Source: Diphasiastrum complanatum
Lineage: Eukaryota > Streptophyta > Lycopodiopsida > Lycopodiales > Lycopodiaceae
NCBI GenBank assembly: GCA_029204225.1
Contig: CM055105.1
Span: 51,549,680-51,613,679, forward strand
Direction: 5' to 3'
DNA length: 64,000 bases
The notes below the pieces were generated by a model that was not told the DNA's origin, made no database searches, and worked only from the letters and a program-made list of their open reading frames with translations. Of the stretch, positions 30,785 through 40,898 are shown in pieces. The stretch's first letter is position 1; the number at the start of each line of letters is the position of its first letter. Both the position numbers and the translations under genes were made by a program.

Positions 30785-31829
30785 GTAGTTCTCATAGCAT
30801 ACCTAGGTTTGTCTCATGTAGATCGCATAGCAAAATGGTTTATCAAGCATTGAAGTAAAAAAAGTGTTGAAAGTGAATGGTTGAGAATCCTCCCCTTGAT
30901 TACCTTTGACAAGATAAGTGAGCCTTGAAACCAATCTCACTCAACAATCTATGCAGCCAGACAACTTCTTGAGTAGAAGAACTTAATGCTTTATACTCAG
31001 CTTCTGTCAGTGAAAGAGAATGGTGTCCTGCTTCTTAATAGACCATGAAAGCAGCCATTTTCAAAGTTGAAAGCATACCCTATAATTGACTTTCTATCAT
31101 CTATATTGCATGCCCAATCAGTTCAGCATAACCTTGCAATCGAGGTAAAATGTCATGCTTTCTATAAACCAAGCCAAGGTTGGGTGTGCCCTTCACGTAC
31201 AAGATCTTTTTCGCTGCTTTCCAATGGTCCAATGTAGGTGATGATATGAATTGACTAATCAAGCTCACAACATAGAAAATATTAGGACAAATAGTCATGA
31301 GATGAATCAGACTTCCAACTAGTTGATGAAGTAGTGTAGCTTCAACTTGACCACTATCATCAACACGAGACAACTTCTTACTAGCTTCGCATGGAGTGAT
31401 GGAAGGTTTGCACTCTGTCATGTGGAATCTCTCTAGAATCTCATGAACATACTTGCGTTGACATAGCTTGATGTCATTGCCATTCTGCCGTACTTCAACT
31501 CCCAAGCAATAATGCATAAGATCTAAATTTGTCATCTCAAATTGCTTGCACAAGTTGGCTTTGATGGAGTGAATGAGATTCTCATCATTGCCCGTGATAA
31601 TTATATCATCAACATAAAGCACAAACAAGGCAATGTTATCATTGTCTATAAGAACATAAAGATTTGGATCTGAACTTCTTCTCATAAACTCATGAGAGAG
31701 AAAAAATGATCAATACATCCATACCATGCACATGGTGCTTGCTTGAGACCATAGAGTGCTTTGTATAGGTTGCATACCTTATGTTCCTCTCCCTTTTGGT
31801 TAACATAAAGAGTCTATTAAACTTAGTGT
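30785..31829 (-). pseudogene. Decayed copia reverse transcriptase-RNase H, second lineage
   Basis: On the minus strand: RT motifs KALYGLKQAPCAWY near 31740-31785, YVDDIIITGND near 31600, then QLVGSLIHLM and SQFISSPTLDHWKAAKK, open over 31101-31685. RNase H follows in broken form: PRLQGYAELIGHA near 31110, then a scrap (KKQDTILFH near 31015) with stops and frameshifts. Its sequence type (DENLIHSIKANL) differs from RE1/RE6/RE11 and resembles the relic at 57500-58042. The integrase end and RT N-terminus are missing. Confidence 0.85.
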
Positions 31830-32271
31830 TGATAAGCATTATTGTCACACAAGTCAGTAGCATATGCTAAAGTGACACGTAGGGAAGGAATTTAAATTTC
31901 TACTGGAATAACAGCCTCTTGGCCATACACCAGTTCAAATGACGTTTTCCAACCTTGGTTCATTTTGGCGTTGTTCTATAAGCCCAGATAGCAAAAAATA
32001 ACTTCGTTTTCCATTCTGATCTACTTGTTTCTACTATCTTGGTTAAAATCGTACAGATTGTTTTGTTTGTAGATTCAACTTGCCCATTGCATCTAGGATA
32101 GTACGGGGTACTCTTTTGATGTATAACAAAGTAATGAATTAATAAATTGTTGATTGCTTCATTAAGGAAGTGAGACCCATGATCACTTACAAGTTCGATT
32201 GGACAACCAAATCCAGTGATAATGTTTTTATAGAGGAAGTGAACTACGGTTTTTGTGTCTACTTTTCTTGT
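31830..32271 (-). pseudogene. Ty3/gypsy integrase fragment
   Basis: Minus strand TRKVDTKTVVHFLYKNI, then ELVSDHGSHFLNEAI (second catalytic Asp), YYPRCNGQVESTNKTI (Glu) and WKTKLFFAIWAYRTTPK: the core of a plant gypsy integrase. A frameshift near 31955 leads into LVYGQEAVIPVEI and RVTLAYATD, the usual C-terminal stretch. It joins copia gag on one side and copia RT on the other. Confidence 0.88.
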
Positions 32272-32427
32272 TTGACTACTTTGGAAAATCTGATTTCTAA
32301 GAGTGAGGAGCCTAGAGGTGTTCTTAGCCTCATAGATAGACTTGAGACAATCCCAAGCTTGCTTGGCCATAGTACAATCACCAATCTCTCTCAAAATCTC
32401 ATTAGAAACATTCATCTTGTTGATGTA
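32272..32427 (-). pseudogene. Copia gag fragment fused in frame to gypsy integrase
   Basis: Minus strand KMNVSNEILREIGDCTMAK...LTLRNQIFQSSQ, matching gag of RE10 and RE11. It runs on without a stop into the gypsy integrase at 32271, so 31960-32463 is one 167-codon chimeric frame. Nothing suggests it is expressed. Confidence 0.85.
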
Positions 32428-32530
32428 TCCACCTCTTGATTCTATTGGTCCATTCACGAGCATATCTCAAATCCTATTGGACCATTGATGCTTTAACCTC
32501 TAAATTCTATTGGACCTCTTGAACTTTGAC
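32428..32530 (-). repeat. Antisense scrap of the RE11 LTR minisatellite
   Basis: Three to four copies of CCTATTGGACC-like words, about 33 bp apart, are the reverse complement of the minisatellite at 35671-35810 in the RE11 5' LTR. Confidence 0.7.
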
Positions 32531-32589
32531 TTTTTACTCATCAAACTAAATCAAAACACTTGTCAACAACCTATTTAGCTCAAGTTTCA

Positions 32590-33281
32590 CCTCCTACACT
32601 ACTTTGGAAGATGGTGATACTTGTTTGATCAAGAAGGAGGATGAATTGATTGCAAAAGATAAGAGGCAAGGTAAGTTGTTCAAACTTGATGCTTGTGCTA
32701 TTGCTAACCAAGTTGGATGTATGGCAAAGGAGCAATAGTCAATGCAAGAGGTATGGCACAAGAGATTGGGTCATCTCAACTACAAGTCATTGGAGGTGAT
32801 GGCAAAGATACAATTTGTGTTTGGTCTTCCCAATTCTTTAACAAGCTTGAATCATGTTTGTGAGTAATGTGCTTTATCAAAGTCACATAGGTTACCTTAC
32901 AAGAGATCTACATCAAGGTTAAGTAAGCCTTTTCAACTTGTGCATTCGGATATTCATGCTATTACTACAATTAGCAATGGAGATGCTAAAATGTATATGA
33001 CTTTTATTGATGATTTTAGTATATTTTGTTGGGTATATCTACTAAAAAGCAAATATGAGGTGTTTGATGTCTCTGTCAAGTTCAAGATTGCAAGGGAAGT
33101 TCAATTTTTTACAAAGATCAAATGCTTGAGGAATGACAATGGTATTGAGTACATTTCCACCAAGTTCAAGGCATTTTATGATGCAAATGGGATCAAGAGG
33201 GAGTACACAAGCCCAAGGACACCACAACAAAATGGAGTGGCCGAGAGGAGGAATAGAACCTTATATGAAGGTGCCTATTAG
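32590..33281 (+). pseudogene. Copia protease-end and integrase fragment, RE1-like
   Basis: Frame with RQGKLFKLDACAIANQ, zinc-binding VWHKRLGHLNYKS and CE*CALSKSHR (a TAA replaces one residue between the two Cys), then VHSDIH, CLRNDNGIEY and PQQNGVAERRNRT, the integrase triad region. Stops at about 32737 (TAG) and 32866 (TAA). It ends abruptly after the triad. Closest relative in the window is RE1 (e.g. RQGKLFKLDAC versus RHGKLFKLDAC). Confidence 0.88.
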
Positions 33282-33489
33282 CATATTCTAAAGAATCCTC
33301 AGATGCCGAGCCAAGCTGAAGACACAAGTTATCTCTCACCCATGACCGAGGAGGTCTCAGAAGGAGGAGAGCAGAAGAAGCTGAGAGCCGAGCATGAGAG
33401 CCGAGGAATTACTAGCTAGGAAGACAGTGAGTTATCTATGTGAGCCTACATGGTGTATCCCAAAGAAGGAATGACCATGTAGGAGCTAG
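33282..33489. other. Unassigned purine-rich segment
   Basis: About 200 bp richer in G and C than its surroundings (CCGAGCCAAGCTGAAG, GAGGAGGTCTCAGAAGGAGG). It can be read as an acidic peptide on the plus strand (MPSQAEDTSYLSPMTEEVSE) ending in a stop after about 45 codons. No match to the other elements was noticed. Confidence 0.4.
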
Positions 33490-33686
33490 TAATATCTTTG
33501 CTAATTATTGATTCATTACTATCATATTCAGTTGCTTAGCATGCTAGATTGTGGTTAAGCCATTTCTTCTGAACTAGATCTTGCTAATCAATCTAGAATC
33601 AGGTTATTGTGCTAATCACAAAGCTTAATTAGATCCATCATACTTGTGGACATTCCCCACACATGTGAAATCTAGAAATTTTGTCA
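33490..33686 (+). repeat. RE10 5' LTR, last ~200 bp
   Basis: CTAATTATTGATTC...GAAATTTTGTCA matches the ends of the LTRs finishing at 43612, 50512 and 54213. The first ~590 bp are absent. Confidence 0.88.
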
Positions 33687-34389
33687 AATTAGAGATGCCA
33701 AATGAAGCTTTGCATGCTAACATCTCTGATTGTACAAGAAATTGAGAGCTAAATCAAGCAAAAAAATAGTTTTGCACTTTTTCTCACCTTTCTCTGAAGT
33801 GTATTTGGATCAAATCGGATTGGAACTGAATTTTTAGACCTGAAATGTGGTAGTACGGAATGCTAGAATTCCGCATGTGTGAAAATCAGAGATTTTCAGT
33901 CCCTTTGTTCATCAAGCAGTGTTATAGCTTGATGAAAAGCTTATGATCTGTACTTTCCATAGAAATTGAAACCAAACTAGCAAGAGTTATAAGCTCTTAA
34001 ACAGGATAGGGATAGGTCCAAAATCCGAGTGACAGCATTTTGATTTGATTCATTCTTGCTTTGTTCTGAATCCATTGTTTTGAGCATCCTACACAAGAAA
34101 CTAAAGATCAAGACTAAGTTTCAAGTAATGAACACCTTTTAAGCATTTTGAGAGTCAATTGTGTTTTCTTTTTAAGAAATTCACACGTGCCAAAAGTAGG
34201 ATTCAAACTAGCCAAAGTGTCTCAATCCACTTTGTGTGTCTGATCTAGATAAGTTGTCTTGTGGAATATTTGAGAGTCATCTCAAATACAGTTGCAAGTG
34301 TTTCACATAGGAAGGTAGTAGATCCTTGAAAATACCTATAGTGAAAGAGAGCAGCAACTTTAAGTCTGATTGGAACAAGCTCAAACATA
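33687..34389 (+). other. RE10 leader with a degenerate primer site
   Basis: The LTR is followed by AATTAGAGATGCCAAATGAAGC where RE12 has TGGTATCAGAGCCAAATTAAGC, so the tRNA-complementary part has been lost while the next bases agree. The remainder matches the RE12 leader and is non-coding. Confidence 0.75.
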
Positions 34390-35449
34390 TTGTCTCAGGG
34401 AAGATATCTTCTAGAAGCCAGTGAAAGACTAAACACTTTTAATTACTCAATTTGGAAGTTCAGAATGGAGTCTATTTTAATACTCCATGATGTTATGGAT
34501 ATTGTGCTTGGTGTTGAGGAGGAGCCTCAAGCATAGGCTGAAATTCTTAAGTATAGGAAAAGAGCTAGAATGGCTCTACATTTCATTAAGATGAATGTAT
34601 CTAATGAAATTCTGAGAGAGATAGGATCTTGCACTATAGCCAAAGAATCTTGGGATGCACTAAAGTCCATCTATGAAGCAAAGAATACTTCTAGAATACT
34701 CACTCTTAGGAATCATATTTTTCAAAGTTTCCAAAGAAGTGAAGAGAGTGCATCTAACTATGTTCTGAGAGTTAAAGATTTACATAGAGAGCATTCCTGT
34801 GTTGGTATTACTATTAACCAAGATGAGCTAGTTCAAGTCATACTGAATGGCTTGAAAGATGACTATGATAATCTTGTTCAGTCTTTTGCTATTAAGGAGG
34901 AGTTTCCTAATCTAGAAACTCTCCAAGGAATTCTTATTTTTGAAGAATCTAGACAAAGCTATAAACTCTCCAGGATGAACAAACTCGAGCATGGTAGAAG
35001 TGACAAAGCCCTCTTTGTAAAAGACAAGCATAAAGGAAGGAGTAAGAACCAGTTCTCTCAAGAATCCAACAAAGACAAAGCCAAAGATTGAGACGAAGAT
35101 GGTGAAGAGTATGATACATCTCATCCTTCTAACTCAAAGACCAAGAAGAAGAAAGTGAAGTGTTTCTTCTGTGGCAAGAAGGGGCACTATGCCTTTAATT
35201 GCTTAAAGAAGAAAAACCAACTCAAGCAGGCTAATCTCTCCAAAGAGATTGAAGAAGATTTTGTTGCAAGTGATGGAGAAGGATGGTGTCCAGTCTTTCT
35301 TCATCCCCTTTCAAGAAAGATGGAGCTTGGTACCTAGATAGTGGAGCTTCTTTACATATGAGCCGTTCAAAAGAGTCATTTGACTCAATCTTACCTTACA
35401 AAGGACTCAAGAGATCTATTTATACTGCTAATGATCATGAGTGCCCAAT
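34390..35449 (+). pseudogene. RE10 gag and protease start
   Basis: Gag frame from about 34400 (GRYLLEASERLNTFNYSIWK); the start codon region is mutated (AGG where an ATG would be expected). TAG at about 34534 and TGA at 35089-35091 interrupt it. The CCHC knuckle CFFCGKKGHYAFNC is intact near 35160-35205. A frameshift near 35285 separates gag from the protease region, read in another frame as YLDSGASLHMSRS. RE11 is inserted shortly after YTANDHECP. Confidence 0.88.
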
Positions 35450-36183
35450 GTGTAGAATTGAAAAAGATTATCTGTGTTAGATATAGGGGTCTTATGATTT
35501 TATATCAAGCATCTAGGTGTAGGATGTTGATAGGAACAAATTTGGCATAGATGGCAAATTATGCATTTCCACTTGTAATGCCACTATTGAGCCAAAATAG
35601 AGTAAGAAGCTAAACTCGTGCCAATTAGAGTGTAGACAAGTGTAATGCTTCTGTTTGATGAATTCTAAGAGGTCCAATAGGATTTAGAGGTGGAACCATG
35701 TGAGGTCCAATAGAAATTTGAGGTGTGCTTGAATATAGTCCAGTAGAATTAAGAGGTGCATGGATCAATGGTCCAATAGGATTAAGAGGTGACAAAGTCT
35801 GGTCCAATCATAGTTAAGCATAGTGGTAGCTCGTGGATCTACTAGTATCATTGTACTCCTCATTTTTGATCTAATCGATTTGGTGATTTTGTGGATTTTG
35901 AGTGTCATTGGATTTCTAGCTTTCTCTCTCTACCCGAGAGCTCATGATGGATTTTCTCTCTCTACTCGAGGAGAGCAGCTTGTTTTTACTTAGAATAATT
36001 TTTGAATATTTCCCACACGTGTGAGTGAGAGTTGGAAGTGATTGAATGCATGTAGTAGTGTGTTTTTGCCATAGAATCAAAGATAGATCTTGAATCTCAA
36101 TCTAGTCTTGATCTTGGTGCATCTACACACCTTAGGAGATCAAAAGTACATGTTGTGGACAATCCACACGTGTCAAATCAACA
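35450..36183 (+). repeat. RE11 5' LTR
   Basis: 734 bp, TGTGTAGAATTGAAAAAG...CAAATCAACA. It contains a minisatellite at 35671-35810 and CCACACGTGTG near 36013-36023. Confidence 0.9.
35671..35815 (+). repeat. 33-bp minisatellite inside the RE11 LTR
   Basis: GGTCCAATAGGATT(T/A)AGAGGTG-like units start at about 35671, 35704, 35737 (AGTCCAGTAGAATTAAGAGGTG), 35770 and 35801 (partial): spacing 33, 33, 33 and 31. Confidence 0.85.
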
Positions 36184-36196
36184 TGGTCTCAGAGCC
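36184..36196 (+). other. RE11 primer binding site, variant
   Basis: TGGTCTCAGAGCC, one base different from TGGTATCAGAGCC in the other elements. Confidence 0.85.
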
Positions 36197-36939
36197 TACC
36201 TAAGGTTAACATGCATTTTGATCCATTTAAGTGAAAATTACTCATCAATTTTGAGCTAGAAATTGTCAAGGTCCATTTTCCTAGCTATCTTGTTCATTTT
36301 TGGATCAAAAAAAATCAAAAGTACATTGATTGGGTCTGACCTGGTATTGTATGGAATCAAGTGCTCAGACACGTGTGAGGAACATCCAATTTCAGTTTGG
36401 AAGTTCTCTCTCATGCTTGATCCATTTATCTTGCTTGATAGCTTGTTTTAGAGCTATTTTTGTCTAGTTTCTGATGCAATCAGTTTCATTCCATTTGGTT
36501 GAGCCAATCAGAAGCTATAGGATTTTGAAGAGGGTTAGGTAGGGCACCTAGACCTGGGTGGACACATTTGGTTTGGTCAAGAGATTGCTTGGTTGATCCA
36601 AAATCACAGTTGTATGCTTACCAATCTCATCTATATGTGATCTAGGCACTATTTTGAGATCTTAGCCATTTAGTTTCATGCAATATCATTGTATTTGAGT
36701 CAAATTTGGTTTCTTAGTGTATTTCACACGTGCTAAGAATTTTTGATCCTAACTTTGCCCATGCTCCATCATTTGATGTGAAATAGATCTTGTTTTAGAG
36801 AGATTTGTGTAGCTAGTGAGAATCAATTCACAAATAGTTGCAAGATCTTTCATAGGAGGAGATAGTACTCTATTATTGGATCCTATTGAGAGTGTATAGC
36901 AACATTTATTGTTCATCATTTGAGTTTTTTTCACTTCAA
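36197..36939 (+). other. RE11 leader
   Basis: About 740 bp of non-coding sequence. It resembles the RE13 leader around 36500-36660 versus 54895-55085 (GATCCAAAATC..., ...GATCTAG). Confidence 0.7.
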
Positions 36940-39900
36940 ATGTCTTCAATGGGTTCATCCTTGTTGAATCCAAGTGAAAGATTGTCCACTTCAAACTATT
37001 CAATTTGGAAAATGAGGATGGAGTCCATCTTGATCCTTCAAGATGTGATGGACATAGTTCTTGGCCTTGAAGAAGAACCACAAGTTCTTCAAGAGGTTCA
37101 AAAATATAAAAAGAGAGCTAGGATGGCTCTCCACTACATTAAGATGAATGTCTCTAATGAGATATTGAGGGAGATAGGTACTTGTACAACAGCCAAATAA
37201 GCTTGGGATTGTCTCGAGACTATCTATGAGGCTAAGAATACCTCTAGGCTTCTCACTCTTAGGAATCAAATCTTTAAAAGTAGCCAAAAGAGTGGTGAGA
37301 GTGCAGTACAAGCTCTTGAGGATGGACAAGCTCTCTCTCACTCATAATGATGGCAGAGCTCTCTTTGCCAAGTATAAGCATAAAGGGAGGAGCAAGAACC
37401 AACATCAACAATCCTCAAGCAAGGACAAAGTCAAATCCAAAGACAAAGATGAGGAGGAAGATGATTCCTCTAATGCTTCATCATCCAAGCTCAAGAAGAA
37501 GAAGATCAAGTGCTTTTATTGTGGCAAGAAAGGCCATTATGCCACCAATTGCTTCAAGAAGAAGAATCAACTCAAGCAAGCCAACATTACCAATGAGAAG
37601 GAAGACACTATTGCAAATGATGGAGAGGGATCTCTTATGGTCTCTAGTTTCTCATCTACTCCTTTCAAGAAGGACGGCCTATGGTATATTGATAGTGGAG
37701 CCTCTTCACATATGTTTAGCTCCAAGGACTCTTTCTCTTATATTGCATCTTATGATGGAGTCAAGAAATCAACATACACTGCAAATGATTTTGAATGTCC
37801 TATTGAAGGCATAGGGAACATTCCCTTGAAGCTTGGATCCTCTAAAGTTATTTCTCTCTCTAAAGCTATGTACCTAAGCCTACTAAGAATCTTATTAGTG
37901 TTGGCCAATTGCTTGATAATGGCCTTGATGTAAAATTCAATGTTGATACTTGCACTATCAAGAAGAATGATGAGATACTTGCATTAGGATCTAGATTTGG
38001 AGGCATCTATAAACTAGATCCAAATGAGTATGTGAATGCTTGTAATGTTGCTCTTGTGAACAAGCTCTCTATGGAGGAATTATGGCACAGGAGATTGGTC
38101 TACAAATCCATGCTCTCTATGATCAAAGAAGCCAAATCTATTGGCTTGCCAGAGTCATTCTCCAAGAAGATCAAGCCTTGTGAGGCTTGTGCTATTGCTA
38201 AATCTCACAAAAAGCCATTTACAAGATCTATCAAAAGCAAGCATCCTTTGGAGTTAATCCACTCGGATGTGCATTTCTCATCAACTACAAGCAAGGGAGG
38301 AGCCACTTGTTTTGTTACTTTCATTGATGATTACACAAGATTCACTTGGATATATCTTCTTGCTTCTAAATCTATGGTGTTTGATCATTTCCTTATTTTC
38401 AAAGCTTATGTAGAGAAGCAATTCTCATTCAAGATTAAAGCTCTTAGAAGTGATGGAGGTGGTGAATATATCTCCAATAAACTTCATGTTTTTTGTGAGC
38501 TTGAAGGCATTGAAAGAGAGTTCTCTTGTGCCTACTCTCCAACTCAAAATGGAGTGGCCGAGAGAAAGAATAGATCTCTATGTGAATGTGCAAAATCTAT
38601 GAGAATTGAGGCATCTTTGCCCAAAGATTTTTGGGGAGAAGCCATTAGTTGTGCAAATTATCTTCGCAATAGGCTCCCACATATAGCTCTTGGAGGAAAG
38701 TCACCATATGAAATCTTATATTTGAGGAAGCCTAAGGTTGATCACCTTAGAGTTTTTGGATGCATATGCTTTGCCCATATTCTCTTGGAAACAAGGAAGA
38801 AGGAAGATCCTAGTGCATGCAAAGGATCATGGTTGGATACTCAACCACCAAGAAGGCCTATAGAGTCTTTATACTTTCTACTTCTCAAGTTATTGAAAGT
38901 AGAGATGTTGTCTTTCATGGAGATCAACACTCATCTTTTGAAGAGGCCGAGATCAAGAAGTCTATGGATGCATCACCAAATATTGATTTTGAAGACATGA
39001 TGTGATGGGGTCGAGATTTGAAGAAGACTCTCCTCGGATTTTCTCACCAAGAAGATCCATGAGAGATAGATCCGAGTCTAAGAGGCTCTCATATGTTGAC
39101 AAAGGCAAACAAGTGGATCTTGATTCCACTAATTATGTTTTTTATGTCTCTCATGAAGAGCCAAAGAATGTACAAGAGGCACTCAATACCAAGGAGTGGT
39201 ATGATGTCATGAAGCAAGAGTATGATGCATTGATCACCAACAATACTTGGGAGCTTGTGGATACTCCATCCAACAAGCATGTGATTGGTTGCAAGTGGGT
39301 ATTTCGGATCAAGTTCAATCATGATGGCACCATCAGCAAGTATAAAGCAGGATTATGTGCCAAAGGATTTACTCAAATCCATGGCCTTGATTATGAGGAG
39401 ACCTTTGCACCCGTTACAAAGATGGTGACAATAAGAATTCTTATTTCTCTTTCTTGTTTCTTTATGTGGAAGGTGTTCAAATTAGATTTATCCAATGATT
39501 TTCTAAATGGTTATCTTGAGGAGGAGATCTATATGGAACAACCTCAAGGATTCATCAAGGATGAGTCCAAAGTGTGCTTGCTCTTCAAAAGTCTTTATGG
39601 ACTCAAGCAAGCACCAAGATCATGGTATTCAAGACTTAATTCTGTTCTTATCTCACTAGGATTTACTCTTAGTGACTATGATCCTTCCATGTATCTAAAG
39701 TTTGTTGATAGAAATATTGTCATTCTTCTAATTTATGTTGATGACATTATTCTTTGTGGAAGTTGTATCAAGCTCGTTGATGAAACTAAGCTAGCACTTG
39801 GATGTGAATTTAAAATGCAAGATCTAGGAGAGATACATTACATCCTAGGCCTAGAAATTGATTTTTATGAAAATCATGTCTTTATATGCCAATCTAGATA

Positions 39901-40686
39901 TGCTCAAAATTCCATATGGAAAATTCTAAGAGCATAGATACTCCAATGGAGCAAATTGTAAAAGATCCTAATAAAGGTGATGAAATATTATTTGAGGACA
40001 TCACACTTTTTAGGAGTCTTGTAGGCTCCTTGAGTTGGCTTACCATTACTAGGCCCGATCTAAGTTTTTGTGTGCACAAATTGAGTCAATTTATGCGAGA
40101 TCCTAAGATCCATCATTGGAAGATGGCCAAGAGGCTTCTAAGATATGTATCTTCATTTTGTGATTATGGTCTATTTCATAAAAGTGAAGATCTATCCATT
40201 GTTGGCTACTCGGATTTGGACTTTGCAAGTGACAAGATGGATCGAAAGTCTATTAGTGCATACACTATCTTTCTTGGAGGCAATCTAATATCTTGGCTTT
40301 TCAAAAAGCAAGATACTATATCTCTCTCTTCATGTGAGGCCGAGTACAAAGCACTCACTACAACCACCAAAGAGGTGCTTTGGATCAAGAGGTTATTAAT
40401 GGAGCTAAAGTGCATCAAGGAAGATGATCTACCAATGATCAAGTGTGATAACATCTCAGCCCAAGCTCTTGCCAATCATCCCATATTTCATGCAAGAAGC
40501 AAGCACATAGAAGTGGCACATCATTTTCTGAGAGAATAGCTTATTGGAGTAGAAATCTATTTGGAGGATGTCAACTCATCCTCTTGTATTGCCGATCTAC
40601 TCACCAAGCCTTTGAGCAAAAGTGCTTTCATCAAGCATAGATCTAATCTTGTAGTTATATCAAGATCAATGCTTAAATCTTCATAG
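36940..40686 (+). pseudogene. RE11 Gag-Pol, broken by stops, frameshifts and a gag deletion
   Basis: Starts MSSMGSSLLNPSERLS. TAA at 37198-37200 stands where a Gln codon is expected. About 110 codons of mid gag are deleted near 37305, with a frame change. The CCHC knuckle CFYCGKKGHYATNC and protease DSGASSHM are intact. Frameshifts follow near 37880, 38820, 39000 and 39915, and a stop lies at 40537-40539. Integrase: ELWHRRL with the second His lost, CEAC, HSDVH, RSDGGGEY, GVAERKN. RT YVDDIILCG and RNase H motifs (GYSDLDFASD, CEAEYKAL, KCDN) are preserved. True stop at 40684-40686. Confidence 0.93.
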
Positions 40687-40701
40687 ATAATTTTTTAGGA
40701 G

Positions 40702-40898
40702 TGTGAAGAATTAAAAAAGATTATCTATGTTAGATATAGGTGTCTTATGTTTATTATATCAAGCATCTAGGTGTACGATGTTGATAGGAACAAATCTGGC
40801 ATAGATGGCAAATTATGCATTTCCACTTGTAATGCCACTATTGAGCCAAAATAGAGTAAGAGGCTAAACTCGTGCCAATTAGAGTGTAGACAAGTGTA
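40702..40898 (+). repeat. RE11 3' LTR, truncated
   Basis: TGTGAAGAATTAAAAAAG... matches the first ~197 bp of the 5' LTR up to CAAGTGTA, then switches to RE10 integrase (GAGCTTATACACTCAG). Confidence 0.9.

Larger units (their letters stand above)
35450..40898 (+). mobile_element. RE11: copia element with truncated 3' LTR
   Basis: 5' LTR 35450-36183, near-canonical primer site, leader, frameshifted gag-pol, and a 3' LTR that stops after 197 bp at 40898. It is inserted in the protease region of RE10. The TSD cannot be checked because the right border is deleted. Confidence 0.9.
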
